64,000 nt of DNA, from contig SLTG01000008.1 in the NCBI GenBank assembly GCA_007130045.1, positions 1-64,000 of the forward strand, written 5' to 3'. This document shows, piece by piece, positions 47,597 to 57,901 of the stretch. Position 1 is the stretch's first letter. Each line of letters opens with the position of its first letter. Position numbers and translations under genes: made by a program. This DNA comes from Opitutales bacterium (GTDB lineage: Bacteria > Verrucomicrobiota > Verrucomicrobiia > Opitutales > T3Sed10-336). Below the pieces are notes generated by a model that saw nothing but the letters and a program-made list of their open reading frames with translations, ran no database searches and had not been told where the DNA came from.

Positions 47597-48879
47597 TCGT
47601 TGTATGGATGTTCGTCGTCCTTATCGTCCTGATTCTCCTGGCAATGCCGGTGTTTGGCGCCATGGGTATCGCCGCGTTCCTTCATTACTTGGACACCGGT
47701 CGTGAGGGTACCCTCACGATCCTCTTTCAACAGATTTTCCGGGGCCTCACCGGAACGAGTTTCATGGCGATTCCGATGTTCCTGCTCGCAGGACAGATCA
47801 TGAGTGCCGGCGGCCTGATAGACAGGCTGTTGGATCTCGCGAAGGCGTTGCTCGGTCACCTTACGGGCGGGCTTGCGCAGGTAAATATCGGGGCGAGCGT
47901 TTTCTTTTCGTCGATCTCCGGCTCCGCCCACGCGGACGTCGCCGCGCTTGGAACCACCTTGATACCTGCTATGGAGCGGGAAGGATACCCCAGAGGATTC
48001 GCAGGCGCGTTGACAGCCGCCTCGGGAACCCTCACGCCACTGCTGCCTCCCAGCATCGTGCTGATTGTCTATGGGGCGGCCTTTGGCGTATCGATTGGCG
48101 CTCTTTTTGCCGCCGGCGCGGGAGTGGGTCTTTTGCTGGCCCTGATGCTTTCGGTGCAGACCTATTTCATGGTCAGGAAGGGAAACTACCCCCGGAGCCG
48201 ACGGCAATCGGGGCGCGAAATCCTGCGCTGCCTGCTACGCGCCCTCCCCGCGCTCGGTCTCCCGGCCATAATTCTCGGGGGAATCTTCGGCGGGATCTTC
48301 ACTGCAACCGAAGCCTCCGCCGTCGCGGTGGCCTACGCACTGACTCTGATCGTCATCTACGGGACGCTGCCGATCCGGAAACTCCCGGAGTTGATGCGGC
48401 AAACAGCGCTCACCACCGCCGCGATCATGATTCTGATCGCGATGGCCCAGTCGTTTTCCTATGTGATCGCCCGTCGAAACGTGCCGGAGGCCGTCATGGG
48501 CATGCTGGGCAGCATCACGGACAATTATATCATCCTGCTCATGCTGATAGTCGGGATTCTCGTCTGTGCCGGGATGTTCGTTGACCGCACAACGAATGTA
48601 CTGCTTTTCGGGCCCATTCTCTTGCCGATTCTCCACGGGCCGGAACTGGGATTCGGTCCGGTCCATGCCGCCATGACCATGATCATGGCCCTGGGCGTTG
48701 GGCATCTGACCCCTCCCGTCGGCGGCACGCTCCTGACCACCGCCCTTGTGGGGAGGATTCCGGTGGAGGAACTGACGCGGTACATGTGGCCGTACATCAT
48801 TTCCTTCATAATTCTCGCTATGGCCGTGACCTTCGTACCCGCCGTCTCGGAAACCCTTCCGCGCATCCTCGGATTCTGA
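47593..48879 (+). CDS. TRAP transporter large permease (DctM)
   Basis: GTSFMAIPMFLLAGQIMSAGG, GSAHADVAALGTTLIPAMEREGYPRGFAGALTAASGTLTPLLPPSI. Confidence 0.95.
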   Translation: MIVVWMFVVLIVLILLAMPVFGAMGIAAFLHYLDTGREGTLTILFQQIFRGLTGTSFMAIPMFLLAGQIMSAGGLIDRLLDLAKALLGHLTGGLAQVNIGASVFFSSISGSAHADVAALGTTLIPAMEREGYPRGFAGALTAASGTLTPLLPPSIVLIVYGAAFGVSIGALFAAGAGVGLLLALMLSVQTYFMVRKGNYPRSRRQSGREILRCLLRALPALGLPAIILGGIFGGIFTATEASAVAVAYALTLIVIYGTLPIRKLPELMRQTALTTAAIMILIAMAQSFSYVIARRNVPEAVMGMLGSITDNYIILLMLIVGILVCAGMFVDRTTNVLLFGPILLPILHGPELGFGPVHAAMTMIMALGVGHLTPPVGGTLLTTALVGRIPVEELTRYMWPYIISFIILAMAVTFVPAVSETLPRILGF

Positions 48880-49451
48880 TGAGAGACCCCGACGCCACGC
48901 CCGAAATCGACGCGCCCGCAGGAGCCTTCCGATCCGCGGTCCGTATGCTGGATAAGGCGACAGGTGTGCTCGATCGATGGGTCCTGTTTGCCGTTACCAC
49001 GTTTCTCGGGGCGCTATTCATTGCCTTGTTCACGCAAGTGGCGCTTCGTTACGTATTTGACATTCCCCTTCGCTGGCTTCCGGAACTGGCGGGATTTATT
49101 CAGGCCTACCTGATCATGTGGGGCTGCAGTTGCCTCATTCGCAACGACGGGCACATCCGAATTACCTTCATTCCGAACCTCCTCCCCGCGCCGCTGCGGC
49201 GCGCGCTGTCGATCGGCATGCACGCCGTCCTCCTCATTTACATTATATACCTGACGTTCTACGGCTATCGGTTCGCGCTCCTCGGGTCCGGAGAGACAAC
49301 CCCCACCGGAACGTTCGATTTCTTCATCCCCCGCCTCGCCCTCGTCACCGGCGGTTTCCTCATGGCCGTCCAATTGTCAAATGCCCTGCTCCGGGAAATT
49401 TTTATCAGACCGAAATCGCCGCCGACTGACCAACTTGCGCTTAACCGGTAA
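48879..49451 (+). CDS. TRAP transporter small permease (DctQ)
   Basis: Start ATG overlaps the DctM stop (TGATG at 48877-48881). ALFTQVALRYVFDIPLRWLPELAGFIQAYLIMWGCSCLIRNDGHIRITF. Confidence 0.9.
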   Translation: MRDPDATPEIDAPAGAFRSAVRMLDKATGVLDRWVLFAVTTFLGALFIALFTQVALRYVFDIPLRWLPELAGFIQAYLIMWGCSCLIRNDGHIRITFIPNLLPAPLRRALSIGMHAVLLIYIIYLTFYGYRFALLGSGETTPTGTFDFFIPRLALVTGGFLMAVQLSNALLREIFIRPKSPPTDQLALNR

Positions 49452-49552
49452 ACTTGCGCCTGATTCGCCGCTTCAATAGTGGTAACCAAACGAATTCTTA
49501 TTATCTTTAATGTTGCCCATACATCGAAGCGTTTTCGTAGCAGGACGCACTT

Positions 49553-50668
49553 TCACGCCCATGCGGATTTTTTATTAGCATCAATGGGGTAGATGCAAAT
49601 GACGGCCATCCCGCACACGACCCCGAAAGGAAGGTACCCGAAATAGCCGAGGAGCGGCATTTCAAAAATCATGAGGGCGTGAAAATGCGGGACGCCGTAC
49701 ACCCATTTCAAGGCGCTGAAATAATTCCACATCTCCCAGAAAAATCCGCACACGAGGGCGGCCAGCGCCCAGGCGCCGACCCAGCGCCAGTCGCCGGACC
49801 CGAGCCTGCCGGCGCACGTCCAGCGCGTTCGGGGAGGAGGCCAGGCGAGCAGGACGAGGATAGGCGCGACCCAGAGAAGAGGAAATAATGTCTCCGGCCA
49901 CGCTCCGATTGCAATGAGAACGGCGCCGCCGGCGGCGCCGAACCCCGCCCTGAATCGAAGTGTATCCTCAATCGTAATACGAGGTCCGGCCGCGAGAAAC
50001 CGGTTCAGGCGGGGAAAGGTCTTCAGCCAGCACGCGGTGGCGAAGACGGCGGGGAGAACGACCGAGAACGAAACGCTGGCGTGCAGGATGTACTCCGTGG
50101 CGGAAATTTCCTCGGCCCCCGCGTACATCCAGTTTTGGGTGTGACGGTTCAACTGCTCGAAAACCCACCAGAACAATGCGCTCGCCGGAAAGAGGAGGGC
50201 GTAGCGCAATGGCGCGCTCGTCGCCGGACACGTTCCCGCGCGGGCGACGACCAGCGCGTTGACGACGCCGATGTAGCCGAGCCAGAGGGGAGTGAAGGTG
50301 TAGTCCTGGAACGGGGCGAACCAATCGAACCGAGTCCAGGCGAGCACCCAGAAACCCAGCGTCCATCCGGCCGCCGTCCATCCCCACCAGGGAAAGCGGG
50401 CCGCACGCTGCGGTCTCGCCGGGCGGACGAGCTCCTCCGGCGGTTTTCGCCTGAAGACAAACCAGAGCAACACGAGCGCTACTCCGCTTCCGGCGAGGGC
50501 AACCCATGATACCGGAGACAGAAACGGTTCCTGCCGTTCCTCCGATTGCGGCGGAGAATCCAGAAAGCCCTCCACGGGCTCTCCCTCGATCATCGCTCCG
50601 ACAAGCGGAAGGAGAATCACAACGCACAGAATCCCGAACAACCAAACCAATTTTTCAAGAACAGTCAT
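49553..50668 (-). CDS. Multi-spanning membrane protein, unknown function
   Basis: 371-aa ORF with many hydrophobic segments; no family recognised. Confidence 0.7.
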   Translation of the reverse strand: MTVLEKLVWLFGILCVVILLPLVGAMIEGEPVEGFLDSPPQSEERQEPFLSPVSWVALAGSGVALVLLWFVFRRKPPEELVRPARPQRAARFPWWGWTAAGWTLGFWVLAWTRFDWFAPFQDYTFTPLWLGYIGVVNALVVARAGTCPATSAPLRYALLFPASALFWWVFEQLNRHTQNWMYAGAEEISATEYILHASVSFSVVLPAVFATACWLKTFPRLNRFLAAGPRITIEDTLRFRAGFGAAGGAVLIAIGAWPETLFPLLWVAPILVLLAWPPPRTRWTCAGRLGSGDWRWVGAWALAALVCGFFWEMWNYFSALKWVYGVPHFHALMIFEMPLLGYFGYLPFGVVCGMAVICIYPIDANKKSAWA

Positions 50669-51005
50669 TTCATGCGAGGCGCGGATTCATGCAATGCATC
50701 CCGATGTTTTCACACGGTCAGCGACCATCCGGCAAGACCGGATCCGCAGCATCGGGCCTCGCCCGATGAATATGGGCGCGACAACTTCGATACGGGCGCG
50801 TCAATTTCGGAATGTACCGAGTTTCATGTCTCAGGATGTTTCGCAGCACCGCAGAGGAGGGAAGGGAGCAGAGCCGCCCTCTCCGGTATTGTGGCGTGCT
50901 TGCTTGCAAGCGCTGTACGGAGAACGGAACACCCCCCCGTCCACGCTCCGTCCCTTGCCTCGCGGGCCACTCGTCCAGGCACGTAACCCCCCGGACGAAC
51001 AGCAT

Positions 51006-51713
51006 CTATCGGCGTGACCCCGTTTCCTTCACCCCGTCGGTCGAGATGGTGTGGGCGCCTTCGTAATTCATTGTTCGGTAATAACGGTGGCGCCCATCAT
51101 CGTCGATCACGATCAGTTCGGTCGATCCATGGCCTTCGGAATCATCCCAACGAAGGGGGTGCCCGGTTTCCAAGGACGATTCCTCCGCCCGCCGGCGCAT
51201 CATCTGTTGGTGCTCCCTGAGCTCGGAAATCCGCTCGATCGACCGCTGCAGACGGGCCTCCCTCATTTGGGCGCCGGTAGTCAAGTTCCCCTCGGAGTCG
51301 ATCAAGGGAGGCCGCAGGAATTCACTGAAATCAGGCAGCTCCCGCGGCGGGCGGGGCTCGTGGGCGTCCGGATCGAACTCCCCGTACTCTGCGCGCTCCG
51401 CCTCGGCATGGGCGGCGTTCGTCAGGAGTTCGCGATGGTCGGCAACGAGACGCTCGCGCCGATCCGGGGAGAACGTGTCCCACCGTGCCCCGTATTGGCC
51501 GATCAGTCTTTGCTCGATCACCTCCGTGGGGATTTCGAAGGATTGGAATACTCGAGCCGCCATTGCGGAGCCAACCGCTTCACCGTGGATTTTGGACAAC
51601 CGTTCCTCCAATTCGGCTTCAGTCACCGCGTATGACGCCAAAATCGGTGCTGTAGAGAGAATCAAGCAGCCGACGACGGCTGCCAGGCAAACGAGAGGGG
51701 TGAGGGTTTTCAT
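51006..51713 (-). CDS. Secreted hypothetical protein
   Basis: Signal-peptide-like N-terminus MKTLTPLVCLAAVVGCLILSTAPILA; charged helical body. Confidence 0.6.
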   Translation of the reverse strand: MKTLTPLVCLAAVVGCLILSTAPILASYAVTEAELEERLSKIHGEAVGSAMAARVFQSFEIPTEVIEQRLIGQYGARWDTFSPDRRERLVADHRELLTNAAHAEAERAEYGEFDPDAHEPRPPRELPDFSEFLRPPLIDSEGNLTTGAQMREARLQRSIERISELREHQQMMRRRAEESSLETGHPLRWDDSEGHGSTELIVIDDDGRHRYYRTMNYEGAHTISTDGVKETGSRR

Positions 51714-51882
51714 AACGGTTAGAGATCTGGTGGTTTCGGTCGAAGGGGTCGAACTGGATTATGGTCAGTGCGATTTCCCAGGATCTGAATGCAATTGTCA
51801 ACTGATGGGAGCGGGAACACAATTCGGTTTCGATGGGGTTTTCCAAATATTAACGTAACTGCTCAGGTGCAATAGGACCGTT

Positions 51883-52776
51883 TCAAGCAAGAGTGCTAGT
51901 GGTACCCGACATTGCGTCGGTTAATGCCTCAAGGAGGGGTACCCATTGTTTGACGCATGTGGACAGGTAGGAACGAGTGGCGGCGAAGATCTCCGCTCCC
52001 TTCCAACTGTGGAAGCAGCCGGATAACTCTTGCCGGATCTTTGCCATGCGTACGTCACGCTCGGCTTGGTTATACGTGAAGGGGGCCTCCTCGTGATAGA
52101 GAAACGCCAACACCCATTCTTCGTGCTCGTTGAGGCGATCGGTAAGGTTGAGCGCATTCGGTTTGGCCACCCAATCTCGTTGTCCCGACTTGAGAACCGG
52201 AGGTTTCCAAGGGTTTTCCTTTCGGCCTTGCTCCAGACATCGGTGGTAACTCTTTCGCCATTTGTCGGAAGGTTTCGCCTCAGGCTCCCGGCAGGCGCGT
52301 TGCAGCAAGCGCTTCAGGTGGCGCGCCCAACTTTGCCCAAGATCCTCAAAGTAGGTCAACTTGCTGATGATATGTTCGTTGGAGATGGAATGCTCGAAAC
52401 CCAGACCAAGGTAAGCCGACCAGAAGTGATGCACAAACCTTCCCCGATACTCGGGAAGCACTCCCATCCGTTCGATCGCTTTGCCCCCGCGTTTCGGATC
52501 GATATGGTAAAGCGTCTGCTTGGAAGTGCTCAACGAATGCAGCCACACGCATTTTCCTTCCACCAGCATTCCGTTTTCATCGGCATGAAGCCACCGGCTC
52601 ATTCCCGAGTTTGCAAGCCATCTCTTTCCGGAAACCCTCCAGATTGGCGGCGCAGCGTTTACGAGGTTCGTACAGAGTACCCTCCGAAGGTTAGCATCCG
52701 AAAAGATCTTTGCACATCTCTTGAATCCTGCGCATCGGAACGGTATTGTGCCCGCTTGCGGGCATCCCGCGCACAT
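51883..52776 (-). mobile_element. 5'-truncated/degenerate IS66-family transposase
   Basis: LHADENGMLVEGKCVWLHSLSTSKQTLYHIDPKRGGKAIERMGVLPEYRGRFVHHFWSAYLGL...NEHIISKLTYFEDLGQSWARHLKRLL and ERDVRMAKIRQELSGCFHSWKGAEIFAATRSYLST match the IS66 core and C-terminus; the N-terminal part is missing. Confidence 0.8.
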
Positions 52777-52837
52777 CGCCTGAACGGGGGCCGACGCGTT
52801 CGCGAGCGGACGCCCTGCGAAATCAGTTTCGATGCGG

Positions 52838-52933
52838 CTACAGGACCAGCAAACCGATAAATCCCAGGAGCAGGAGCAGTAGCAGGACGGAGAGGGTTTT
52901 CACTTCCTGTTTGGTGAGCTGAAAGAGTTTCAT
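52838..52933 (-). CDS. Candidate 31-aa single-TM microprotein, or truncated N-terminus of a larger membrane-anchored protein
   Basis: Reads MKLFQLTKQEVKTLSVLLLLLLLGFIGLLVL-TAG on the minus strand; below the 60-aa ORF track cutoff. Confidence 0.35.
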   Translation of the reverse strand: MKLFQLTKQEVKTLSVLLLLLLLGFIGLLVL

Positions 52934-53292
52934 CGTGATGAATTGGAGTTAGAGCGTTTGCGCCGGATGGATGGCGCCTGCGAAGCGATTTGCCCGGCAA
53001 GAAATTCCGGTTACCGATTCCGGGCGCCGGGCTCGCGCGCGGCGCGCCGGGCGAGGGCGGTTTCGGAAGGGTCGCCGGCGGAGAGAGGATGGAATCGCAC
53101 ACTGAATGCAAACGGCTCCGGACGCAAGGCGTATTGTGGGAGAACGCCGGGCCCGCACGCGATTTGCATCGTTGACGGACGGCGAAAAAAGCGGGGACGT
53201 TTTCGCGTTGTTCCATCGGGGCGATTGCTTATTCTTAATTCCCGGATCCACCTGAACCGGCGAGCGCGCGATTGTCCGGTTATCGAAAAGAA

Positions 53293-53865
53293 ATGACAAA
53301 GCAGAGCAATAACGGAGCAAAACCCGAGACGAACCTTTACCTGGTCGGATTCATGGGAACGGGAAAGAGCACGATCGGACGAATGGTCGCCTCGCGGCTC
53401 GGGTTCAAGTTTCTCGACAGCGACGCCGAGATCGAACGCGCCAGGGGCAAGAGCGTTCGAAAGATCTTCGAGCAGGAGGGGGAGGATGCTTTTCGCAGGT
53501 ACGAGAGGGATTTTATTGTGGACGGTCATCCCCCGCAACGGTGCGTCGTGGCTTGCGGGGGAGGGCTGATCACGCAACCCGGGATGGTGGACATCCTCAA
53601 AGCGAAGGGCGTGCTGATCGCCCTGTACGCGTCGCCCGAAACGATCATTGAGCGGACGAGCATCAATCGCGCGCGACCGCTTCTGGACTGCGATAATCCG
53701 GAAAAACGTATCCGCGAACTCATGGCTGCCAGGGAAGCGATTTACAGGGAGGCGGGGTCGCTTGTGCTGACCGATCACCGGTCCCGCTGCGAGGTGCTTG
53801 CCCACATCCAACGCATTTATTCCAGGGAAGTCCGGGAGCGGGGAACCCGAAAGTTGGAGGAGTAG
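53293..53865 (+). CDS. aroK: Shikimate kinase
   Basis: NLYLVGFMGTGKSTIGRMVASRLGFKFLDSDAEIERARGKSVRKIFEQEGEDAFRRYE, CGGGLI. Confidence 0.9.
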   Translation: MTKQSNNGAKPETNLYLVGFMGTGKSTIGRMVASRLGFKFLDSDAEIERARGKSVRKIFEQEGEDAFRRYERDFIVDGHPPQRCVVACGGGLITQPGMVDILKAKGVLIALYASPETIIERTSINRARPLLDCDNPEKRIRELMAAREAIYREAGSLVLTDHRSRCEVLAHIQRIYSREVRERGTRKLEE

Positions 53866-53957
53866 GAGGGGATTGGGCTGGACTGTTGCATCCGCCAGGC
53901 GTCTCAGTTAGGGTTGAATGTCATGGAAATCCATGCGTTCCAAACGTGTCCGAGTCA

Positions 53958-55280
53958 ATGAGCAGTCTCTCCAGGAGTTCCGATCCCTCTCCCGCAGGGT
54001 CACGGAAGACGAGTATCGAGAAGCGGGAATCCTTTCGGAATGCCGTCAAAGACATGGGATTCGACGAGGTGCGCTTCGCGCCGGCAACCGAGGCCCCCGC
54101 AATCTACGCCGATCGCTTCGCCGAATGGCTCAATGACGGCGGACACGCCGGCATGGGTTGGCTTGAACGGACCCGGGAGAAACGGCTGGATCCGTCGAGG
54201 GTGCTGCCCGGCGCGCGCTCGATGGTTATGCTGGGGGTCAATTATTGGCCCGGCGAAGAAAAGGCGCGCCGGCAGGAAATGTGGGCGAAGTATGCCCTGT
54301 ACAAGGATTACCATGACATGATCGAGGCCGCGTTGAAGCGGTGCGGGACGCTCCTTGAGGAGCGGTTTGGAATCGGTCCGTCCGACCACCGGTATTACGT
54401 GGATACCGGACCGGTGATGGAGCGCGGGTTCGCGGCCCGGTGCGGGATCGGATTCCAGGGGAAAAACGGGATGCTGATCTCCCGGAGTCATGGGAACTGG
54501 TTGTTTCTTGCCTGCATTGTGACGCGACTCCGTTTTATTCCGGATCCGCCGCTCGTGGGTGGAAATCCGGTCGAAGGCGCGGGCGACACCGGCCAGTTCT
54601 GCGGCACCTGCCGACGCTGCATCGACGCGTGCCCGACCGATGCCATTCGCGAGCCGGGCCTGGTGGAGTCGCGGTTGTGCATATCCTACCAGACTATTGA
54701 AAACAAAGGGATCATTCCCAGAGAACTCCGACCGTTGATCGGAGGGCGGATTTTCGGGTGTGACATCTGTCTCGACGTCTGCCCATGGAACCGCTTCGCC
54801 CGATCGGGGCGGCAATTGTTGCTGGAACAACGCTACCGGCTGGCGGACCTCACGTTGCTGGAGATCCTCTGTATGACCCGGGAGCGCTTCAGCGAGGAAT
54901 TTCGGAGAAGTCCGGTCAAGCGTTTGAAGTGGCGCGGGCTGATGCGAAACGGGTGTGTGGTTGCGGCGAACACGTGCGGCAAAGAACCGAGCGAGCGGGC
55001 GGCGATTCTCGATGCTCTCGAGCGACTCGCCAAAGACGACGAACCGATCGTTCGCGCTCATGCGGTCTGGGCGATTCACCGCATTGCCGGCGGCAACGCC
55101 CGCGACCGGCTGAAATCCCTTTGCCAAAAAGAAACGGACCCCGAGGTTCTCGAAGAATACGCCCGGGCGGAACAACCCCGGGCGGGCCTCAATGCTCATA
55201 CCGGCGCGTCGGCCGGGAACGGCGATTTCGCGGCGGGGATACGCACTAATCGCCGCTCAGGCGAGCCTGAGAAACAGTAA
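53958..55280 (+). CDS. queG: Epoxyqueuosine reductase
   Basis: YVDTGPVMERGFAARCGIGFQGKNGMLIS, CGTCRRCIDACPTDAI, CDICLDVCPWNRF; C-terminal HEAT-like repeat. Confidence 0.93.
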   Translation: MSSLSRSSDPSPAGSRKTSIEKRESFRNAVKDMGFDEVRFAPATEAPAIYADRFAEWLNDGGHAGMGWLERTREKRLDPSRVLPGARSMVMLGVNYWPGEEKARRQEMWAKYALYKDYHDMIEAALKRCGTLLEERFGIGPSDHRYYVDTGPVMERGFAARCGIGFQGKNGMLISRSHGNWLFLACIVTRLRFIPDPPLVGGNPVEGAGDTGQFCGTCRRCIDACPTDAIREPGLVESRLCISYQTIENKGIIPRELRPLIGGRIFGCDICLDVCPWNRFARSGRQLLLEQRYRLADLTLLEILCMTRERFSEEFRRSPVKRLKWRGLMRNGCVVAANTCGKEPSERAAILDALERLAKDDEPIVRAHAVWAIHRIAGGNARDRLKSLCQKETDPEVLEEYARAEQPRAGLNAHTGASAGNGDFAAGIRTNRRSGEPEKQ

Positions 55281-55429
55281 TCTCACGATCGGGTCTGTAG
55301 TCAGACCGTTCGGCGAATGGGATCGATCTTGAACCATCATTTCGAGATTGCCGACGGGGCTACGAAGGCTCGCGGGGAAGGTGAATTCAGGCTTGTATTC
55401 TTCAATCATTCATTAAAGGATACCGAGGT

Positions 55430-57031
55430 ATGAGATATTGCCCCCGTGTATTCCCCGCCGTGTTTTCCGCCGTCTCAGCCGGCGTGGTTTTGTCGGCTTG
55501 CATGCCGCCTGCCGAAGCGGATCTTGACGAGCGACGATCCGTAGAGGTCACGGATCGGGAGATCAGTGATGCGTTTTTCACCGTGGTGGAGCAACTCGAC
55601 CTCGGCGGCGTGTTTTTCGGCTACATCGACATCGAAGAGGATATTGCGGGGTTTGCCGCTGATTTGAACCGGTTCATCGCCGAGATCCAGGAGCATGTGT
55701 CTCCTTTTCCGCCGCTTCCGGTTGACGTCGAGGCGATTGTCCGCAGCGCGCACCTGGACGGGTTGCGTGCGGTCGGGTTGAGTTCGGTGCGAAGCGAAGG
55801 CCTGTTTCGGAATTCCGGGTTCCTTTACCTGCCCGAGGGGCGGCAGGGTGTGTTTCGGGTAATGGGCGGCGAGCCGAAGCCGTTTGCCGGGCTTGCCTAC
55901 GCTCCGGCCGATACGGCGTTTTTCTATGAGATTGAGTGCGACGTTCCCGCGTTGACGAATGTGGTGACCGGGATTGTCGAAACCGTCATGGGCGACGCGG
56001 GACGCAATATGATTGAAAGCTGGAAGGAGCAACCGATCGACGAAAGCGGGGTCACACCGGGGGAAGTCATTGCAGCCCTGGACGGGCGGCTTTCGGTGGC
56101 GCTCGGCCTGAATCCCGGGAATCGGCTGCCGATCCCCGGCGCCGGCGCGACCTTCGCCGAACCGGAGCTTCTGGTTCGGGCCGAGGGATTTGGTTCCCTT
56201 GTGCTAAAGTTGTTGGGTGACAATCCGTTTTTCGTGCGCAGCGACGAGGGCGGGGTTATCATTTTCGAGACCGTGGAGGCGCTTCCGGCGCCGTTTTCCG
56301 GGAAGCACCCCATTTTCCTGATCGAAGACGGAAACATGTTCTTTTCGTTGTCGCGGGAATTCCTGGCGGAAAACCGGGATCTGGACGGTGACACCCTGGG
56401 TGCGCAGGAGGAGTTTGCGACGATTCTGGAAGCCCTGGGCGGTCCGGAAGGGAACGGGCTGCTCTTTGTTCGACCCGTTGTACTGGACCAAATCAGGCGT
56501 TTTGTTCAGGAAAGCGGAGGCGCGAATCCGGAGATGGCTTCGAGTATTGCGATCCTGCAACAAATGCTTCCCGTCACGGATCGTCCGATCGCATCGCTAC
56601 GCCAGAACGTCGATCACGGCATCCTGTTTAAATCCGAATGGCCGAGTTCACACAAGCAGACGATGATTTCCGGGGCTTATTTCAATCCGCTCGTGCTGGG
56701 ACTTCTCAGTTCGATGGCGATTCCCGCGTTCACCCGGGTACGGGAGGATTCCATTGAGGCGCGAACGGATAACGATGCCAGGCAGATCGCGGCGGCGGCG
56801 CAGCAGTATTTCCTCGAGGAAAACGTGGAGGAGGTTTTGGTGGAATACGATCCCGGCACCGGCGAAATTTCCGGACCGCTTGCATTATACGTGCGGAAGC
56901 TCGGCACCGGGTACGACCGGTTTCCTGAAAAGATGACGTTGGACGGCGAGTTTGTCCTGGGTCACCCGACACTCGTCGATGACCGGCGTTACAAGGACTT
57001 TGGGCAGTACATTGGGCCTTCGTGGGAGTGA
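55430..57031 (+). CDS. Lipoprotein with type IV pilin-like C-terminal segment
   Basis: Lipobox VVLSAC; C-term PLVLGLLSSMAIPAFTRVREDSIEARTDNDARQIAAAAQQYFLEENVEE. Confidence 0.75.
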   Translation: MRYCPRVFPAVFSAVSAGVVLSACMPPAEADLDERRSVEVTDREISDAFFTVVEQLDLGGVFFGYIDIEEDIAGFAADLNRFIAEIQEHVSPFPPLPVDVEAIVRSAHLDGLRAVGLSSVRSEGLFRNSGFLYLPEGRQGVFRVMGGEPKPFAGLAYAPADTAFFYEIECDVPALTNVVTGIVETVMGDAGRNMIESWKEQPIDESGVTPGEVIAALDGRLSVALGLNPGNRLPIPGAGATFAEPELLVRAEGFGSLVLKLLGDNPFFVRSDEGGVIIFETVEALPAPFSGKHPIFLIEDGNMFFSLSREFLAENRDLDGDTLGAQEEFATILEALGGPEGNGLLFVRPVVLDQIRRFVQESGGANPEMASSIAILQQMLPVTDRPIASLRQNVDHGILFKSEWPSSHKQTMISGAYFNPLVLGLLSSMAIPAFTRVREDSIEARTDNDARQIAAAAQQYFLEENVEEVLVEYDPGTGEISGPLALYVRKLGTGYDRFPEKMTLDGEFVLGHPTLVDDRRYKDFGQYIGPSWE

Positions 57032-57279
57032 ACGCGAGCCCGGAAGGCGTAACTGAGATGTATTCGGTAAGGAGACCGACGCGGGGGGAATATCTCGTGC
57101 TGTTCACCGTTTTGGGACTGATATTTTTCGGTTTTGGAGTTGCCGGGCTGTATTTCGGATTGCAGGCGCCTGAAGAGAAGAAGGAAGCCGCGGAAGAGCT
57201 CGTTCGGTACAGCTTCATTTCAATCGCATGCGGGGTTGTTTCGGTTTTTTTCGCATCCCTGTTTCGCCGTTGGTCTTAA
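57022..57279 (+). CDS. Small membrane protein, unknown function
   Basis: 85 aa, two hydrophobic segments; overlaps the 3' end of the upstream gene by 10 nt. Confidence 0.5.
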   Translation: MGVNASPEGVTEMYSVRRPTRGEYLVLFTVLGLIFFGFGVAGLYFGLQAPEEKKEAAEELVRYSFISIACGVVSVFFASLFRRWS

Positions 57280-57302
57280 TCCGGACGACAAGTAATCATC
57301 AA

Positions 57303-57340
57303 AACAGGAAGCGCGCATTCACCGGACTGCGCTTCCTGTT
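57303..57340. terminator. Strong 12-bp perfect hairpin, candidate bidirectional terminator
   Basis: AACAGGAAGCGC (57303-57314) / GCGCTTCCTGTT (57329-57340), located between convergent genes 57022+ and 57464-. A-rich before, short T-run after. Confidence 0.6.
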
Positions 57341-57463
57341 TGGTTGGATTGCAGAAAGGACTCGACGCCGCCGGCGCCGGATTGCGAACCCGAGGAACAT
57401 GACGCCGAGGGGATTTTCAGAAGGCGGATCCCTGTCCTTACGAACAGGCCTGTGCCGATTCAG

Positions 57464-57901
57464 CTACTTCTTGCTGAATTTCCGGTCGAGGGCATAAGTG
57501 CCGGAGCCGGCGTAGATCAGGTAAATGCAGGCGAGGAGGAGGAGTCCGTCCAATCTTATGCTGTGTGCACCGGCTATAAGCCCGTTGTCGGCGAACACGG
57601 GTACCTTCGTCAACCAAATGGCAAAGATCATCGTGACGGCGAGCGGAACGGCCGCCAGCCGGGTGTAGAGTCCGAGTAGGACGCCGATTCCTCCAAGAAG
57701 TTCGAACATGCCCACGAACGGACCGAGAAATCCCGCCGCGGGAAGTCCCATTTCCGCGAAACGGCCGGCGCCCATCTCGGCGGGTTCAATAAATTTGCGC
57801 AGGCCCGCGAGGATAAAGACGAGGCCCGCGCCGATCCGAAGGAGGATGACCGCGCGGAACGTGCGGTCCTGATAGGTCTTATTGAATACGGTGGCTCTCA
57901 T
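57464..57901 (-). CDS. DoxX family membrane protein
   Basis: LLRIGAGLVFILAGLRKFIEPAEMGAGRFAEMGLPAAGFLGPFVGMFELLGGIGVLLGLYTRLAAVPLAV. Confidence 0.9.
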   Translation of the reverse strand: MRATVFNKTYQDRTFRAVILLRIGAGLVFILAGLRKFIEPAEMGAGRFAEMGLPAAGFLGPFVGMFELLGGIGVLLGLYTRLAAVPLAVTMIFAIWLTKVPVFADNGLIAGAHSIRLDGLLLLACIYLIYAGSGTYALDRKFSKK

